The notes: generated from the sequence alone by a model not told the origin. A stretch of DNA of 64,000 nucleotides from Cryptomeria japonica (GCF_030272615.1 NC_081414.1:916743509-916807508), one strand, 5' to 3'. Shown: positions 1 to 12,497, numbered from the stretch's first letter. Numbers and translations: made by a program.

Positions 1-1672
1 ATTAAATAAATTATTCAATTTATTTGATTAAATTCACTTAACCAAATTCAGACCATTAATTAAATAAATAAATCATATTTATTTAATTAAATATTCTCTC
101 ACATTTAAATAAATTAATATTTATTTAAATCCCCCAAAATCCCACCTCTCACATTTAAATAAATTAACATTTATTTAAATCACCTTTATCCTCTACCCAC
201 TTGTATTTTCCTACAAAAGCAAGTTGCACAATTATTTTAAATAAATAATTTATTTAAATCACCTTTATCCTCCACCCACTTGTATTTTCCTACAAAAGCA
301 AGTTGCACAACTATTTTAAATAAATTATTTTTTTAAAATCCTATTTATCCTCACCCACTTGAAACCTTTAATGGTTTCCCTTAAAGTATTCAAACTTGAT
401 CGCTTTAAAGTCTTCAAACTTGATGGCTTCCTTCTATAGTCTTCTTAAGACTTTAATGGTTTTCCTTAAAGTCTTCAAGCCTTTAATGGTTTCCCTCAAA
501 GTCTTCAAGCATTTTAATGCTTTATCTTCATTTTTCTCATTTAAATAAATTAATATTTATTTGAATATTTATCCAAATGCAAATTACACCATTTAATTGA
601 AATAAATGATTTTATTTTAATTGAAAATACCAAAATTTCTCCCACTTGCATTTTCCTACAAAATCCACTTGCATGCCTAAACCCCTTCTAGAATTTTCTA
701 ATCACTTCTAAATAACCTAACCCCTTCTCTAAACTTTGTCACATTCCTAAGCAAAAGGGAAGTCACTTCTCAAACCCTCAAAGTCTTTGATAACCATTAA
801 AGGCTTTCAACCTTCAACCACTAAATGGCTCAAAGTCTTTGATAACCATTGAAGGCTTTCAACCTTCAACCACTTAATCCCCAAATTCTCCAATAACCAT
901 TAATGGTTACCTCAAACCCTCCCACATGGTTAAAACATTTGTTTTGACTCAACCTCTAGCCAACCCAAAGGTCTCATCAGGCCATTAATGCTTTGACCAT
1001 GATTATCTCTTAAACATTTGCACAAAGATTTATCCTTGGATTAACTCTTAATCCAGTGGGTAATCTTAATTTGGACTTGACCCTTAGCCTCTAGATAACC
1101 ATGAGGTCTTCTCAGGCCTTTAATGCCTCCAACCTCTTCTCTCAACCCAATCCTATGTTGACACTTGTCACCATTTTATTGGTGCCAATTGTGCACATGG
1201 ATCCCCAACTTTCAAACTTGGCCCTTGATTAAACCATTCAATCTTAACCCTTCATTTCCCCATTTCTTCTATAAATAGAACCCTTCTCCTCAAGCAAAAG
1301 GAAGCATTAGAGTATTGTTGTTATACTGGCATTAGCATAGAGCTTTTTCATAGCATCACTATTTACTCTTGCATAGTATTTGCTTATCATATTCAACCAT
1401 CTTGAATCTCCATATGGCATCCATGGCTAGTGCTAAAAGCTGAGAGCTACACTCATTTGGGACTTGGAGAGGAGAGGAACAAGGGAGGAGCAACTGTGAG
1501 CATCTTGATTAGCTATTTTATTCTATGTGTATATGCTTTCTATTTCATGCTTAATATCTCTCTTGATATGCCTGTTAGGATAATCTTTTGTTGCTAACAC
1601 TAACGTTTGTTTCTTGTGCTCTTGTGTGTGTTGCCATCAAACAGATTTTCTAATCCTTTTTGCAGAGCATCA
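1..1672 (+). mobile_element. LTR, family A (5' end outside window)
   Basis: This stretch is almost the same as the complete LTR at 61916-63741: base 1 corresponds to 62044, and both copies end at the same GCAGAGCATCA before their flanks diverge. The first ~130 bases lie outside the window. It has AT-rich short repeats on the left, a CT-rich core shared with family B (around 640-1260), a TATA box near 1270 and a terminal CA. No primer-binding site follows the CA. The next bases are minisatellite, so I infer a solo or 3' LTR inserted into the interior of the element ending at 4323, with CTATC as the possible right target copy. The left target copy is not visible. Confidence 0.8.
1270..1278 (+). 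promoter_or_regulatory. TATA box of family-A LTR
   Basis: TATAAATAG occurs here and at the matching place in the second copy (63337-63345). Its placement in the right third of the LTR suits a U3/R boundary and a rightward transcript. No activity can be inferred from sequence. Confidence 0.5.
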
Positions 1673-2826
1673 CTATCTTTATCATTCTTCCAAACTATCT
1701 TCTATCATTCTTCTAAACTATTTCTATCATTCTTCTAAACTATCTTCTATCATTATTCTAAACTATCTTCATCATTCTTCCAAACTATCTTCTATCATTC
1801 TTCTAAACTATCTTCATCATTCTTCCAAACTATCTTCTATCATGTCTTATACAGGATATATCGTTCCTGAAACCAGATGTTTTGATCAGCTCTTATACAG
1901 GCAGTATCATTCTTGAAACTAGATGCTCAATCATCCATGTCTTATACAGGCGGTATCATTCCTGAAACCAGACACTTGATCATCCATGTCTTATACAGGA
2001 GGTGTCATACCTGAAACCAGACTTTCTCTCATTCCAATCAATCTAACCAATCTTATCAAACCCATGCATGCCATCACTATCTACTCTTCCATCTTTCAAA
2101 CAACATTCTTCTTCTTTCGAGAGATCATTCATGCTTTGTGTGCACGAACGATCTCCCGAGGGGGCATTATCATATCAAATCTCAAAACAAATCCAATATC
2201 AGTTTCCACATCAAAACAAAGATATCAAAATCAAACTTACATCAACAACATGAAACAAATTTGCTCATCTACATCAAGTTCAAAATCCTATCATTTCATA
2301 TCAACTTGTAACACAACTCAAGTTCTCAAAAACCATATCAAAACTTGTAAAACAACTCAAGTACCAAAATCACATAAACTTGTAAAACAACTCAAGTTTC
2401 CCACCCATATCAGCTTGTAACACAACTCAAGTTTCCAACCCATATCGGCTTGTAACACACATCAGGCTTCCCACATCGAACTTGAAATAGAACACGCAAA
2501 TAAATCATATTTTGATCAAAACAACACATTGATATCTACATAACTTGAAATATCTCACATCAAAACAAGTTATACGGACACTCATATTGGACAACTACAT
2601 AAAATCATGACAGCACGATACAAATATCGAATCTAGGGCATCACACATCAAATATCGAATCTGGGGCATCACACATCAAATATCAAATCTGGGGCATCAC
2701 ACATCAAATGTCGAATCTGGGGCATGACTTGCAAATAAAAGAGCGACACAACAAAAATTGCATTTGATCATAAATCATGATAAAGCATCATTTTCTTTGA
2801 AATAACATGTGCACACATGTCACTTC
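1673..2826 (+). repeat. Non-coding retroelement interior made of four minisatellites
   Basis: Four different tandem repeats follow one another. A ~22-bp unit around TTCTTCYAAACTATCTTC occupies about 1683-1841. A ~45-50-bp unit around CTTATACAGGNGGTATCATT fills 1842-2025. A ~32-bp unit around ACTTGTAAAACAACTCAAGT fills 2300-2470. A 28-bp unit around CGAATCTGGGGCATCACACA fills 2617-2725. Open frames here only reflect repeat periodicity and match no element protein I know. The block ends at a polypurine tract and LTR, so I read it as the interior of a non-autonomous LTR element. Confidence 0.65.
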
Positions 2827-2840
2827 AAAGAGGGGCAAAA
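2827..2840 (+). other. Polypurine tract
   Basis: AAAGAGGGGCAAAA lies immediately before the TGTAGACG start of an LTR, which is the usual plus-strand primer layout. It marks the following LTR as a 3' LTR rather than a solo one. The other family-B copy at 34894 has no such tract. Confidence 0.7.
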
Positions 2841-4323
2841 TGTAGACGTATAAAAATGACCATATTCCTAAATGAATATTTTATGTTCATTTCTCTATTT
2901 AATTAAATCCAATTTAATTAAATTATCCACATTCTTCTATTTTATTAAGTAAATTACTCAATTTATTTAAATAAAATTCACTATATCCATTTAATGAATA
3001 AATCATTTTATTCAAATAAATCCCCCCTACCCACTTTTAATTAAATTCAAATTTAATTAAATAGTTATCCTAAATTGAATAAATCTAATTTATTTAATTT
3101 CTCCAAATTGTAATCAAATTGAATAAAATCATTTAATTCAATTTAAATCCTATTATCCCCCCATCCACTTGCAAAATCCCAAACCCATTTCTAATCCCTT
3201 CTAGAATCTTCTAATCGCTTCTAATTAACCTAACCCCTCCTCTAAACTTTGTCACATCCCTAAGCAAAGGGAAGTCACTTCTCAAAGCCTCAAAGTCTTT
3301 GATAACCATTAAAGGCTTTCAACCTTCAACCACTAAATGTCTCAAAGTCTTTGATAACCTTTGAAAGCTTCCAACCTTCAACCACTTAATCCACAAAGTC
3401 TCCAATAACCATTAATGGTTAACTCAAACCCTCCTACATGGTTAAAACATTTGTTTTGACTCAACCTCTACCCAACCCAAAGGTCTCATCAGGCCTTTAA
3501 TGCTTTGACCATGATTATCTCTTAATCATTTGCACAAAGGTTTATCCTTGGATTAACTCTTAATCTAGTGGGTAAGCCTAACTTAGACTTGACACTTAGC
3601 CTTTAGATAACCATGAGGTCTTCTTAGGCCTTTAATGCCTCCAACCTCTTCTCTCAACCCAATCCTATGTTGACACTTGTCTCCATTTCATTGGTGCCAA
3701 TTGTGCACATGGATCCCCAACTTTCAAACTCAACCCTTGATTAAACTATTCAATCCTGACCATCCATTGCCCTGTTTGTGCTATAAATAGAGCTCTCATT
3801 CCTCCATTTTAAAACAATCATCTTTCAAATTTGAAGCATTACACTTATGCTCAAATTCTTTCAACCTTTCATATCATTTTTATGCTCATCATTTAGCCTC
3901 TTTTAGAATAGAAATTAGTCTAAATATGCATGTTTAGAATACTTTCTTTATCATTTAGCTCAATCATAGACAAATATATCATGTTAGGATAGTATTCATA
4001 CTAATCTTGTCATCTTATCATTTAGTTTATTGCATTTTAGAATCATGCATAGCTTAGAATACATCTCATACTAAAAATTATCAAAGCATCCCTCGTTCTT
4101 GCATTTGCCATCCCTAAACCATTTTGCTCAGTGATCTGAGAGCAAAAATGTTGGTTTGAGGGACATTGTGAGATAGAGAACCATGGGACCCTCCTTGGGA
4201 AGCTGAATAACACTACGTTACTCCATAGCTTGCATCAAGAAGTCCTGTGTGTGTGTGTGTGGACTAGTTATTTTACAATATTTTCACATATTAACTTTTA
4301 TTCGCCCACTTTTCCCGCATACA
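2841..4323 (+). mobile_element. 3' LTR, family B
   Basis: A 1.48-kb LTR beginning TGTAGACGTATAAAAATG and ending CCCGCATACA, closely matched along its whole length by 34894-36372. It carries a TATA box (TATAAATAG, 3782-3790) and a GT microsatellite near its end. The left flank is a polypurine tract and the flanks (CAAAA/ATTCT) do not match, as expected for a 3' LTR whose 5' partner lies left of the window. It is inserted in the Tat-like gypsy pol that follows. Confidence 0.85.
3782..3790 (+). promoter_or_regulatory. TATA box of family-B LTR
   Basis: TATAAATAG is conserved at the equivalent site of the second family-B LTR (about 35833-35841). It is likely the LTR promoter, directing rightward transcription. 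Confidence 0.5.
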
Positions 4324-6520
4324 ATTCTGATTCTAGCTCATTTTCACTTGACATCTTTTCAACATATGATTCCTTAGTTGAGTTCTTAGGAGTTTATGAT
4401 AATATTCCTTGATATCATCATAATCATGGATTTTCCTATTGTTTAAATGCTAAAGAATAATTTTAAAAAGACGCTAAATTACATGATAATATTGAAGAGA
4501 TGACTCAAGAACTCCCTCAACCAATGGATGTTCCTCAACAAAGTAATCTCCTTATACATGATACTATTGATGTCAAAATTGATCCTTATAATGATGAAAA
4601 AATTATTAAAATTGGGAAGTCTCAGAAGATAATGAAGAAGAGGAACATTATTTTATTTTACATGAATTCCTTGAAATATTTTCTTGGACTTATATAGATA
4701 TGCCTGACATTGATCCTAAGATTGTGACCCATACCATTGTGATAATCCTTGATGCTAAGCCTGTTAAATAAAATAAAAGGAACATGAATCCTAAGATAGT
4801 GTTGTTTGTTAAGGATGATATTGAAAAACTCCTGGAAGTTGGACTTATCCATCCTATTGATTATTCTCTTTGGATTTCAAACATTATGGTAGTGTTAATC
4901 AACTATTTCCGGATTAGATTGTGTGTGATGCAAAAAATTCACACACAATCTAATCAGGAAATATTTGATTAATATCTTGTGGATTGCGGAAGCTTAATGT
5001 CTATTACTATCGCAGTAGTTAAACCTGATAATAGGATTAGAATGTGTACTAACTTTTAGAATCTCAACAAAGATTCCTTGAAAGATGACTTTCCTCTTCC
5101 AAATATTGACATGATAGTTGAATCCACTATTGGTCATGCTTTGTTATCCTTTCTGGATGGATTTTTTGGATATAACCAAATCCTCATTAATACCCAAGAT
5201 CAATATAAAATAACTTTAACAAAACCTTGGGGTCTTCTTTGTTGGGTCATCATTCCTTTTGGATTGAAGAGTGCTGGTGCAACCTATTAACATGATATGG
5301 CTCTTATATTTAATTATTATATGCATAAAATCATAGAAGACTATGTTGATAATATCTTAGCTAAATCCATTTTAGGCAATTATCACATGTTAAGGTCCTT
5401 GTCAAATATTTGAATAAATTCATAAATACATGTGCTTGAATCCCTGAAAATGTAGTTTTAGTGCAAATAGTGGAAAATTATTAGGATTCATTATTTTACA
5501 TCATGGAATTGAGGTCGATACTAAGAAAAAAGATGCCATTTCTAACATAGAAACATCTCTCAGCTTCATAGTTTACAAGAAAAAATACAAGCTATTCATA
5601 GGGCTATTTCACAACTTGTGGATCAAATGTTTCATTTCACTTAGTTACTCGAGAAGAATATTACTTTTACATGGGATGATGATTGCCAAAAATATTTTAA
5701 AGATTACTTAGCTAATCCTCTAGTTTTACAACCTACTATTTTTAATCAACCTTTCATTCTTTGCATTGTTGCTTCTTCTAATGCTCTTGCAACCTTATTG
5801 GCACAACACAATAATGATGGTAAGGAACGTCCTGTTTAATACATAAGTTGTACTTTGCTTGATTGCGAAGTTTGATATACTACGATAGAAAAGCAATATC
5901 TTGCTCTTGTTTTTGCAACTCAAAAGTTAAGAAATTATCTCCTCAACATTGAAACTCATGTAATTATCAATTTTGAGCCATTAAAACATCTATTTTCCAA
6001 AATTGATCTTTCAGGATGCTTAGCAAAATCGGTTAGGTTGTTAACTAAATTTGACCTTGAAATTTTATCTCTCAAAAAGTGATTAAAGGCCAAGCCTTAA
6101 CCAACCATTTGGCTAATGCTCCTTTCCCTTTTAATTTACATAATTAAGACTCATTTCCTAATTATCTTGTGCTTCTCTTAGAGGTGGACAAAACTTGGAA
6201 ATTATATTTTGATGGATCTAGGTGTCAGATTGGTTCAAGTGTAGGTGTTATATTAAAACCTCCCAATTCCCCTATCTTATCATCTAAATTTACTATGCAC
6301 TAATAATATTGCTAAATGTTAAGCCCTTATTACTTAATTGAATGTGGATTTACCCTTTAAAGTTCAATAATTGATTATAAGACGAGTTATGGGAACTTAT
6401 CAAGCTAAACAAACTAAAATCTCTCAACACCATGACTTACTCTTATCATTGTTAAAGAAGTTTGATTCTTACACCATATATCCTCTCCCATAGAAAGCTA
6501 ATTGACATGCAGGTGCAATG
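4324..6520 (+). pseudogene. Tat-like Ty3/gypsy pol remnant: RT, RNase H, second RNase H
   Basis: The frame is broken by many stops and shifts, but the order is clear. Pre-RT linker at about 4500-4800 (includes DPKIVTHT). Reverse transcriptase at about 4800-5400, with LKDDFPLPNID, IIPFGLKSAGATY and YVDNILAKS; the last is the catalytic YVDD box with its second Asp changed to Asn. RNase H at about 5640-6010 (TTIEKQYLALVFATQKLRNY). A second, archaeal-type RNase H at about 6180-6300 (WKLYFDGSRCQIGSSVGV). The second RNase H points to the Tat lineage. A 121-bp insertion interrupts the RT, and the next domain resumes after the solo LTR at 7684. Dead coding sequence. Confidence 0.85.
4894..5014. mobile_element. 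121-bp palindromic insertion in the RT
   Basis: The left part (4895-4972) is a near-perfect fold-back: TTAATCAACTATTTCC at one end pairs with GGAAATATTTGATTAA at the other, around a short loop. The remaining ~42 bases are not palindromic. GTAGT lies on both sides (4889-4893 and 5015-5019). Removing the insert and one GTAGT restores the expected RT reading IMVVKPDNRIRMCTNF. It is small enough to be a MITE or a repair-derived insertion. Confidence 0.6.
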
Positions 6521-6525
6521 GAAAG

Positions 6526-7678
6526 TGTAGACACCTAAAAATGTCTCATTGATCATGTACTAATTATTCCTCTAATTGATTAAATAATTCTTTAATTATT
6601 TAATTAATTTAATTAATCTTATTCTTCTAATTTGATATTTCCTCATCATCTTACTAATTATTCTATTTCCCATTCTATCATCATTTAATCATTTAAACCA
6701 TTTTCTAATTTATTTAATTAATTAATTTTAATTCCCCAATTTAAATAATCTTTATTATTTAAATAAATTCTACTCTCAATTTCTATCTCTAATCATCTAA
6801 TCATTAACCCTTTTCTAAATATTAATTAAATATTAATTATTTAATTAATTGTAATTTAATCCTTTAATTTAAATAATCTTTATTATTTAATTAAATTCAA
6901 TTTCTACATAATTAAATAGTTTCCTTAAATTATTTAATTAACTAATTAATTCTTCTAATTCTTATAATTCTTCTAATTTCAAATACATGTGCATGATTTC
7001 AATAACCAAATTGAAAGTCAAAGTCAAGGTCTAAATATATTCAAATACTAAATTGAATTTAAAATAAATTCAATTATTTGAATTAAATCTCATGCAAAGA
7101 TTAAATTGAAAATCTAAGTTAAAGTGCAAACACATGCTAAATTAATTAATTCAATTATCTCTCCAATCTCTATTTCCATCTTTTAGTTAGCCTTTTCTAA
7201 ATAAAGCTTTCTTTGTCATCAATCAATTTTCCTCCAATCACCATTTTTCATTTTTCAGTTAGCTTTTTCTCAATTAGTTAACTCAGTTAATCTATTCAAT
7301 CTATTCTGTTTCACCTCCAAATCAGCAGTTCAACTATCAATCAGCATGTGATCTCACCTAAGTTCTACCTGTTCTACCTTTCAATCAATCTTCTCCAAAA
7401 ATCTATAAATTGAGCATTCAATCTCCATTTTCAACAATCATGAACTTTGAATCTTTGTGTCAATTGCAGGTTGCCAGCGCAATATCTGAGAACCATCATA
7501 CCACAGAGAAGAGAAGAAAAATGGAAGCCATGATGCACAATAAGGAGTTTCATATTGTTTAATATAATTCTATTTTGCATCTATTTCATTGGTTTGATGT
7601 TTGAATTGCTTAGATAGTTAAGGAATTTGTGATTTTCCTTATTTCCTATTTAGCAATGATGAATTTGAGCATAGCACA
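6526..7678 (+). mobile_element. Solo LTR (TGTAGACACC family)
   Basis: A 1.15-kb LTR that begins TGTAGACACCTAAAAATG and ends GAGCATAGCACA, flanked by exact 5-bp duplications GAAAG (6521-6525 and 7679-7683). It interrupts the gypsy pol between the archaeal RNase H and the integrase linker; the frame continues across it (AMESATSLISLEDPS). It contains AT-rich repeats, a TATA-like TATAAATT near 7404 and no coding sequence. Its start resembles family B, suggesting a related lineage. Confidence 0.85.
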
Positions 7679-7683
7679 GAAAG

Positions 7684-7961
7684 TGCAACTTCACTTATAT
7701 CCCTTGAAGATCCTTCCATAGATTATCAATTAATCATTCAAAACCTCATTTCACCTACTATTTCTAATAGCCTTAGTGAGATTTCTTGTTATAACTTAGA
7801 TCCAGATGAATGGTACTCTCATATTTTTTGATATTCGCATGATGGTACTTTTCTTGATTCCACAAGTAAAAATGCTAGAGATCAAATTTGTAAACTTTCT
7901 ACAAGATACATCATTCTCTTTGATATCCTTTATAGAAGGGGTTATAATGGCATTCTCATGC
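7684..7961 (+). pseudogene. Tat-like gypsy pol: RNase H to integrase linker
   Basis: This continues the pol interrupted by the solo LTR. It reads TSLISLEDPSIDYQLIIQN, then NLDPDEWYSHIF and FDILYRRGYNGILM, as in the linker that precedes the integrase zinc finger in Tat elements. It stops at the chromovirus LTR. The zinc finger and first part of the integrase core are missing from the other side, so sequence was lost here. Confidence 0.65.
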
Positions 7962-9606
7962 TGATGAGGATGTATTAGAAAGAAAGGATAACCTTGAACC
8001 AACCAACCTCTAAGGTTGATGACTCAACCAAAACCCTACTACCTAGAGGGTCCTACACAACACCAATGCAATCTATAGTTCCATGTCACTAAACAATACT
8101 TTAGGAGACTTGATATGTCCCCTTCCGAACAACAAACACTCATAAGTCTTGAGTGACTACACACACCTTTGCTTACATGAGTGGGATACTACTAGGATTT
8201 AGGGGTTTGAAGGGCCCACTTGAAAAATTCAACACAACAACCCTTGGAGGGGTGTTCTTACAACATCTTGATGCAAATGAAATAATATTCCATGGTCTAG
8301 ACTCTTTGTACCATCAACATTGGCTCACTTTTTCATAGACAGATCTAATTGCAATTAAGCCTCCTTTTAGGGTAATCGGGTAATAACTTTTGATTCCCAA
8401 AGGATCTAGACAAAAAAAATGTATTTACAGACACCCTTTTGAAAGTTCTCAACAATATATCACTTTTAGGTTCCCAACCGATTTGCAGATATCCCAACCT
8501 ATACTGCACCAACTGACCTATGAGGGCTATTAGGCCTACTTGATTGGACACTTTCCAAAATATTGTATGATCCTCCTTCTTGATGACTTTCCCTAACCAT
8601 GGAATTCTATATCAACTCCAAAAAACTCTTCTACAACAGTCAAACCCCTTCCCTGTGCTCTACAATTCAATTCACACATACTGTCCTCATTCAACTGGTT
8701 TGTCACATGATGATGCCAAACCTATGGATTCTTCATCAAACACACCAAAATTTTGCAGAAAAATTTAGGAACTAGATTGTGACCTATCATATTCCACATT
8801 TTCAAGATTCTTGATTGAGAATTGATAGGCCAAAGTCCATTACATTAGTCAAAACCTAGGGTTTCAAGGGTTTTAGACCACCTAGTAAAGTAATGCTTGC
8901 CAAACATAATATAGATCACTTCAAAAATTCAAACCACTTGAAAAAGAAAGGTAAGTCACTGTAGTTTTAGGATCTATATCATAATCATTCTTGCCAATCC
9001 ACCTTCAATACAGAATCAACAAAAAATCAGACTGTTCTCAAAATTTCCAACACTTTGATGCTTGTATTATGCTCCAACCAAAAAAAACCTTACATATTTT
9101 GGTATTTGGGACCTTTATAGGTTCTTCCCCAATAACCACAACCATCTTCAACTAATTTTCTAGAGAACTAACCATTCGAGTACAAAACCAACCAAAAGTT
9201 GTAAAATTGTCTTGACAACAAATGGACAACTTTTGCAACTTGTAACCAACTTAGACTCTAGACTACCTTAGGACCCTAAAGTAATCACATATGATTTGAT
9301 TTCATAAAAAATGAATCAAATAAACCTTTGGTCACTTGGTCTCACAATTTAGACCATTGTGACCCTTATTGACCCAAATTGCTCTACAAGATTCTAAGTG
9401 ACAATTTGACCCACACTTGGGCAAAACTTATCACACTCCTATTACACTGATTACATCAATGACCCATGGGGTCTCATTAAATTTATCTTAGAATAGTTGT
9501 CAACCAACATGACCTTGATCCATGCCTTCATAGGTGGTGCTCCCGTACCATACTCCCTGGGTGAAATTTGTCTCAAATCCTCTTAGAGACCAACTGCTGC
9601 AAATCA
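7962..9606 (-). mobile_element. Chromovirus 3' LTR
   Basis: On the plus strand it begins TGATGAGGATGTATTAG and ends CTGCAAATCA. It aligns along its length with 12552-14222. The polypurine tract follows directly on its interior side. Confidence 0.88.
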
Positions 9607-9622
9607 CCACCCTACTTTTTGA
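9607..9622 (-). other. Chromovirus polypurine tract
   Basis: Read on the minus strand, AAAAAGTAGGGTGG leads into the LTR start TGATTTGCAG. The TAG inside it is the stop codon of the chromodomain frame, so coding sequence and polypurine tract overlap. Confidence 0.65.
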
Positions 9623-10625
9623 TGTCTTCCTCCAACATCCATGTAGCTTCTGAGTCAGGAAGTCCTTTCCATTTAACCAAGTGCTCAAAATAGGTCTTGT
9701 GTCTTGTCTTCTTTTCTTCCCTGCTATCCAAAATGCACTCCATCTTAGGCGGCTCCTTAGATGGGAGGTGTTACATCCACTCTTCATTTTCTAAAATAGT
9801 TTCACCTTTGCTTTCTCCTATAGTAGGACTCTTGTACAATGGTATATTAGAAAAATTGAATATGGGTGAAATAGCAATATCATCAGGGAGTTCAATTTTA
9901 TAAGCATTAGGACCATATTTCTCTAAAATTTTACAAGGCCCAATCTTTCTCATCATCAACTTGCTATGGCTTCTATTTGGCAACCTATTCTTGTTAAGAT
10001 GAACCATGACCATGTCACCTAATTGGTACTGCACATCTCTCCTTCTTTGATCCACTCTTTCCTTAGTCTTTTGACTATTTTGGTGTAGGGTATCCTTGAC
10101 TTGTTGGTGAACCTCTTTCATAGCCTTTGCAAATTCATTAGCATGTCCACTACTCTTGTCCAATCCCTGAACATCTCTCAATTAAAAAACTCCTCTTGGA
10201 TGACTTCCATACACAATCTCAAAAGCACTCAGACCTATACTCCTATTTATTGAATCATTATAGGCATATTCTGCCCGAGGTATCACCACATCCCAACTAT
10301 GTCCATGCTCTCTTGTCAAACATCTGAGAAGGTTTTCCAGTGACCTATTCACAACCTCAGTTTGGCCATCAGCCTGAGGGTGATAGGCTGAAATAAAGGA
10401 CAAGTTTGTACCCAATATTTTGCACAGGGTTCTCCAAAAATTTACAACAAATTTGTTATCCCTATCAGACACAATACTCAAAGGCAACCCATGGATTTTG
10501 ACAATCTATTTGAAGAACAAGCCTGCAATATAGCTAGCATCATTGGTGGTTTTACAAGGAATAAAGTGCACCATCTTGTTGAACCTATCTACTACAACAA
10601 ACACACTATCATGACCAGTCTTTGT
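9612..10625 (-). pseudogene. Chromovirus integrase and chromodomain
   Basis: The frame starts abruptly at the deletion junction in the integrase core ([16 protein letters not shown], first catalytic Asp). It continues with IVSDRDNKF (second Asp) and SAYHPQADGQTEVVNRSLEN (Glu): the D,D-35-E core. A GPY/F-type module follows (RKIGPCKILEKYGPNAYKIELP), then after one TAA (9771) the chromodomain at the C-terminus, with VKWKGLPDSEATWMLEEDI. In chromoviruses this domain tethers the integrase to modified chromatin. In-frame stops near 10506, 10182 and 9771 make it inactive. The N-terminal zinc finger is missing. Confidence 0.88.
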
Positions 10626-10893
10626 CTTTGGTCATTTTATATGCAACCTTGTTAGGGAGTACTGCTCCTAGTATGAGGTTAATTTGATGGCTAATATCTC
10701 TGATAGGTGGCAGGGAATTGGGTATGTCCTCTGCAATCACTCCTTTGTATCTCTCAAGTATTTCTCTGACCTCCTTAGGTCCTACCTCACTCATACCCTT
10801 CTTCCTTTCTTCCTTGGACTTCACAATCAAAGCAAAGTGTACTCCACCTTCCTCCCCTAGTGTATCTAGGAATTGTTTTTCTCCCACCATCAT
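10617..10893 (-). pseudogene. Chromovirus: start of reverse transcriptase only
   Basis: A short open frame ends with the characteristic lead-in to chromovirus RT: EILERYKGVIAEDIPNSLPP, then the IRDISHQINLILGA-type stretch and [11 protein letters not shown]. The catalytic RT palm and RNase H that should follow are absent; the sequence jumps into the integrase core. It is out of frame with the gag-protease part. Confidence 0.75.
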
Positions 10894-10949
10894 AAAACGA
10901 GATCCTACCTACTGTGGGTCCCCTTCTACCAATGACTGTATCTTATAAG

Positions 10950-12497
10950 TCACACCATATTTTTGGAAAGAGTAAGAATTGTTTTCCCCATCATGTTGAG
11001 GCTTCCTATCGTACTGCCATGGCCTGCCAAGAAAAATATGTCAAGCATCCATAGGAAGGATATCACACAAAATCTTGTCTTTATACCCCCAATACTAAAT
11101 TCTACCCACGATTGTTCATTCATGAGTATTTTTTGCCCCTTGTTCAACCAACTAACTCTATATGGGCAACTATGGGGTATCCTCTCGAAGTTCAACTTAT
11201 TTATAGCTTCCAAAGATATAATGTTATCAGTAGACCCTGAGTCTATTACAACTTTACAAACCTTACCTTGAATCTTGTAGTTGACTCTAAACAAAACCCT
11301 TCTTTGGGATAGTTCAGTCTTCATTGTTTCCTTGAGAAGCGTCCTCTTTATCATCAGGTTCTCTCCCATTTCTGATGTCAAATTCACTTCCAGAGATGTC
11401 ACACTCCTTGCATCTTCTTAAATCAAATTGGTTCTCCTCTCACCATCATGAGAAGTTGAGGCCTTCTCTGGACACTTACAAGCTGGGTGCCCCATCTGAT
11501 TGCAATTATAGCATCTCATATTGGAGAACTTGGATCCTCTCCCTAACCCATTTGTCCCACCTCTTCCATTAGGTCTTCTCCCTCAGTAGTCTCCTCTTCT
11601 ACTTGAGTCTCCAACTTTATCTCCTTGGCTAGACTCACCACTAGACCTTTGATTAGGAATTCTTCCTCCAAAACTGCCTCTGCCTCTAAAACTTCTCCCT
11701 CCTTTACCTTTGTTACCCTACTCACTCCTTCTCTTTAGCTTCTCTTCTACCCTTAGGGCCAATTGGAAGCACTTGTTCACTGTCTCTAGTGCCAAGATGC
11801 TAATCTCATCTTGGATGTTCATTCTTAGACCTTTCAAGTACCTGGCCACTATCTCTGGTTCCTCTTGTTGTCTCTTTGATTTGAGACTCAGTTTATGAAA
11901 CTCCTCCATATATGCATTCACATCAAGGTCTCTCTGTCTAAGGTTCTGCAACTTCTTGTACATTTGTACTTCATAATCAATGGGCATGAATTGTTCCTTG
12001 ACTTTAGCCTTCATCCTTTCCTAGGAGGTTATCATACTCTTCCCCTCCTTAACTCTCTTCCCTTGTACATAGTTCCACCATGTAAGAGCAGACCCCTTAA
12101 ACCTTGCGTTTTCCAACTTGACTGTCTTATCTTCAAGGATTTGCTTGTACTCAAAATGATTGGTCAATGCCCCAATCCAATCTATCACCTCTTTTGCTTC
12201 CATGCTTCCACTATATATAGGCAACCCATCTATGGTGTCCCTATTGAATGACTTCAAGGCATCTACAAATTCCCTTTGATCTACAGGTCTCTCCTCTACT
12301 CGCTTAGGGGATTCCCCATCTTCTTTATCCCCTTCTTCATCAGTGTCACTTCTATCTTCCTTATCCTTACCCTTGGTCTTCTTCAGTTCTTCAAGCTTGG
12401 ATTCAAGAATCTCTTCAATCAACTTCTTCATCACATCTTGTGACATACTCCTAGGAGGCATTTTACCAACCTCTACTTCAACCTCTTCCTCTGACAT
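10950..12497 (-). pseudogene. Chromovirus gag and protease
   Basis: Starts at ATG 12497, 32 bases inside the primer site. An acidic/Lys-rich N-terminus is followed by the gag capsid region (GLPIYSGSMEAKEVIDWIGA; FKGSALTWWNYVQGK), an Arg/Gly-rich stretch, a CCHC zinc knuckle (CYNCNQMGHPACKC, near 11500) and an aspartic protease (VIDSGSTDNIISLEAINKL, near 11240; DSG is the active-site triad). All parts share one frame, interrupted by four stops (12021, 11718, about 11594 and 11418). The 12021 TAG sits where a Trp is expected (TSWERMK). Confidence 0.88.

Noticed and set aside
2617-2725. Regular 28-bp direct repeats resembling a CRISPR array
   Set aside because: The units abut with no unique spacers, the context is a plant LTR element, and other minisatellites adjoin it.
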